NCBI RefSeq assembly: GCF_000004195.4
Contig: NC_030685.2
Span: 57,536,048 to 57,600,047, forward strand
DNA length: 64,000 nucleotides
Direction: 5' to 3'
Source: Xenopus tropicalis
Lineage: Eukaryota > Chordata > Amphibia > Anura > Pipidae
Part shown: positions 61,121 through 64,000 of the stretch, piece after piece
Position numbering within the stretch: position 1 is the first letter of the stretch
Layout of the letters: each line of letters starts with the position of its first letter
Notes under the pieces: model-generated
What the model saw: the letters and a program-made list of their open reading frames with translations, nothing else
The model's database searches: none
What the model was told of the DNA's origin: nothing
Program-made: the position numbers and the translations under genes

Positions 61121-61576
61121 AGTAGAAAGAGAATTGGGAATTAAGATTTGGGGTGTCCATAAGGTAAAACATGTGTCACTGTAAAATATGTTACAACTAA
61201 CCCATTAAGGTCTATCACTGTATGAAGCTCCCCAGAATTACTATACTGATACAGATGATAAAACAGACGATAAAAGGCAGAGAGTTGCCATTATTGAAAT
61301 AACCATCAAATGTAACAAAGTATAAGCTGAACATTGTAAGGGTATCATCTCAGCAGTGTACTGTCACTTCATGGAATGATGTAGATACTTGGAGAAAATA
61401 TTATTCCTCATTAGTCCCAGAAGGGCTATTATACTGACCCATAGACACCAAACTTTACCAAGTTGTAATTCCATTGGTTGGAATATCCTACTGACCCACC
61501 AATCATTTGGCTGCTCATTTTATGCAGGAGTTTTAAAATAAATAAGGTACAAAATGAAACAAAGGACATGGGAAGT
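61121..61576. other. Non-coding spacer
   Basis: Nothing recognised. Confidence 0.45.
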
Positions 61577-61972
61577 TTAAATAGTAATTTTAACTCTTAA
61601 AATGTTATAGAATTTGTTTTATTGTTTATTTTTTTTTTATAGTTTTTCAATTATTTGCCTTCCTCTTCTACATCTTTTCAGCTTTAAAATGGGGGTCACT
61701 GAACTCAGCACCTACAAAACTGTTAGTCTGTGAGCTTACAATGTTATCATTATTACATTTTATTCCTTATCTCTCTATTAAGGCCGCCACATATTCATAT
61801 GTCTCTCATTCAAACCACTGCCTTGTTGCTAAGGTAAGCAAGACACTAGCAACAAGATTGTTGCTATTCACAAATGGAAAGCTTCCGAACAAAAAGCTAA
61901 AAAACCAAAAATAATAAAAAATGAAAACCAATAGCAAATTGAAGATTATTTAACGATGAACAACCCCTTTAA
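61577..61972. mobile_element. Common Xenopus TTAA-type MITE (GGGGTTGTTCATC end)
   Basis: On the minus strand it begins TTAAAGGGGTTGTTCATCGT and continues CAATTTGCTATTGGTTTTCA, then GCAACAATCTTGTTGCTAGT and AAAATGGGGGTCACTGAACT complements, a very abundant frog repeat. TTAA occurs at 61577-61580 and 61969-61972. The left terminus (ATAGTAATTTTAAC) is diverged. Confidence 0.8.
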
Positions 61973-62429
61973 AGTGTTCCTGCAGCCCCACATGGGCCCC
62001 TGTTTGATGGACCTCAAACAAATAATCATTCACAAGTAATAAGAAAAGTAAAACATATTTATTAGGACATGAGAAACAAGTGTAATGTGTTTCGTGCCTA
62101 GTAAGGCACTTATTTGTAGGTTGTATGACAAGTGCCCCACATGAGATGTGTTGCTGGGAAGCAGATCCCACTGCCTTGTATAGAAATCTGTCACGGTTGT
62201 GCTGACTTTTACCTCAAAGTGAAAACAAAACTGAGGTTTTTACATGTCTCTTTCCAGCCCCAACTCATAGTGAAATATTCTCAAGTATTTATAAAAGTGA
62301 AAATGAAGTTTGGTCGACTTTGCATTTTCACTGCCCTGTGCTGTGGCTGCTGCTTCTTTAGAGGAAAGTGTGTGTTGTTTTTATGAACAGATTTCTCAGA
62401 CATGTCACAGTGTCATTCTATTGTGCTCC
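61973..62429. other. Non-coding, no feature seen
   Basis: GTGTTTCGTGCCTAGTAAGG (62087) hints at a retroelement terminal region, but nothing else supports one. No gene. Confidence 0.4.
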
Positions 62430-62672
62430 CTTAAATCCACGAAACTATTCGCCAATGGCGAAATGCGGAAATTCGGAAATCCATGCCTGGCGAAAAAATT
62501 AGCTCATCACTACTTTCCAACTAAGATACAATTAATCATTGTTGGAAGCAAAACACTCCTATTGGTATTATTTAATGTTTAAATAATCTAGAGATTTAAG
62601 GTGTGGAGATCCAAATTACGGAAAGATCCCTTATCCGGAAAAACCCCAGGTCTCAAGCATTCTAGATAGTTG
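62430..62672 (-). mobile_element. Two abutting MITE fragments
   Basis: 62430-62512 ends with TTAGCTCATCACTA, the right terminus of the family at 54860. Directly beside it, 62516-62672 is, on the minus strand, the same repeat as 342-606 (GGGATCTTTCCGTAATTTGG, then TTAAACATTAAATAATACCA). The junction suggests that one inserted into the other. Confidence 0.7.
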
Positions 62673-62799
62673 GTTGATCTTATACTTGTCCTCTGTAAAG
62701 TACCAGTACTCTCTTAAAGTCCTCAGACTAGAGAGAGAATGAAGAGCATTGATGAGAGAAAGAAGATTTTACTTATAAAGTAAACATTGGCTTTATTTA

Positions 62800-63000
62800 T
62801 GCTTAGGTGGGGATAGGGGTGCTGTGCCAGTGTGATGGGGGTGCTGTGCTAGGAATGTTTGGGGATAGGTGTGCTGTGTCAGTGTGATGGGGGTGCTGTG
62901 CTAGGAATGTTTGGGGATAGGTGTGCTGTGTCAATGTGATGGGGTGGGGAGCTGCTGTGCTGGAAATGTTAGGTGGGGTTAGGTGTGCTGACTGCAGTGG
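62800..63000 (+). repeat. 52-bp minisatellite, about 3.5 copies
   Basis: The unit GGGGATAGGTGTGCTGTGTC ... GTGCTGTGCTAGGAATGTTT is repeated with a period of about 52 bp. The last copies are diverged and purine-rich. Confidence 0.9.
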
Positions 63001-64000
63001 GGGCGGGGGGGCACCGATTGAAGCACATGCCTAGGGTACCAAAGCTCCATGTTGTAGCTAATATTATTCCTAGCTACAGTCGGGTGATCCCAGTGGTGGC
63101 CAATGAAAGGTCAACTACAGTATTTGTCAATTTTAACCTTGAAAGCAAAGCAAGTTGCTGGTAAAACTCAGTCATTGTGAAAAACATATAATGAAGCAGT
63201 AGAATTCTTATAGGCCCAGATGAAGGAGAGTGTAGGGCTGGCCAGACTGGGGATGAGATTGATGTAGTTGGCCAGTTGAATATATTGCAATCTATAGACA
63301 AGCAATCCCTGTTTTGTTAAGCAGGAGGACATTTTTGGTAGCTTAATGCACAAAATATCTTATATATATTGATAATGGTAGAGTGCAGATGAACTCTTAG
63401 CTTCATATTCAATTATTAGACATGTGAATTCATTCATTCTGTAGATAAAAGAGTTCCATCAAGTTTCTCTATCAGCTAAAAAAATGGCTGGACTTGGTCA
63501 TTCCCCCTTTCAATGCAGGTTGGTTTCTCCCAACATGGGGCCTCATATTCACTGGTCAGAAATACACCATGGGCCTTATACTGTCACAAGTATTTAGATA
63601 ACCACACAGACATTGGCAAACATATTCTAGGAGCCATGCAGAGTCATACCTACTCTGAGAGACATACATGAACACACACTGACAATCACAAATACAAAAA
63701 GCACTTTATCCCATGAGGTAAATTCTCTACTTGCCCTTCCCAGACTCCATCCCAGTTTAATTATAAACTTATGTTAGGTAATCTGGTTCCTGTTAATTCC
63801 AACACTGTTGCTACATGAAGGTGTATAACACTTGTTCATGACTGTAAGTAGGACATTAGGACAAAGTGCAGTGTGTTTTTTTACCCACAATGCAGTGTTT
63901 TTGTTGTGAGTGAGGTGCATCTAATGCCCTAAGCGTTGAATATTTTTGGGATCATTTCTAGTGCTCGGCATCAAAATGATGTCTGTGTGTCATTCTGTAC
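63001..64000. other. Non-coding, no feature seen
   Basis: No gene or recognised repeat. Overlapping frames at 63074-63353 (-) are unsupported. Confidence 0.45.

Overview
This is a gene-poor stretch of vertebrate nuclear DNA, almost certainly from a clawed frog (Xenopus). X. tropicalis is my lean, but the species is not proven. The assignment rests on repeat families I recognise: TTAA-flanked T2/Kolobok-type MITEs with AGGAGAAGG or AGGAACAGTT ends, a 'GGATCTTTCCGTAATTTGG' family, hAT MITEs with CAG-GTCCCCAACC ends, PIF/Harbinger MITEs with TAA duplications, and a CR1-type LINE ending in TTACTATG octamers. There are no operons and no long intact ORFs. Nearly every long open frame is chance or repeat-derived.

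The one convincing host-gene signal is on the minus strand at about 24.4-23.77 kb. A GC-rich, CpG-containing promoter with CCAAT and GC boxes leads into a 5' UTR and then a strong-context ATG at 23862. The ATG opens a 31-codon signal peptide that ends at a consensus CAG|GTAAGT donor (phase 1). It reads as exon 1 of a secreted or single-pass membrane protein. Positions 23768 down to 1 would then be first intron, with later exons beyond the left edge. I could not name the gene.

Left part (1-23.7 kb, presumed intron 1): a CR1 LINE at 4.87-6.03 kb with one stop in its reverse transcriptase frame, several MITEs with exact target duplications (10558, 14242, 16407), and two insertions (12639-12985 and 15802-16015). 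Both insertions carry a snap-back palindrome, a unique right-hand tail and a long target duplication (20 and 12 bp), resembling Penelope-like elements. Between these lie unique AT-rich blocks that look like candidate conserved non-coding DNA.

Right part (24.4-64 kb, upstream of the promoter): a pile-up of MITEs at 25.9-27.65 kb, a 590-bp element with 76-bp terminal direct repeats (33.7-34.3 kb), and several minisatellites. There is also a SPIN-type hAT end (39.05 kb) beside a nine-unit array of about 111-153 bp that ends in a Helitron-like hairpin. Further on are a 691-bp MITE, an LTR-like segment, more T2 elements and a decayed second LINE at 60.2-61.1 kb.

Limits: repeat names come from memory of family consensus features. 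Edges without target duplications are approximate, and conservation calls are impressions from one sequence.
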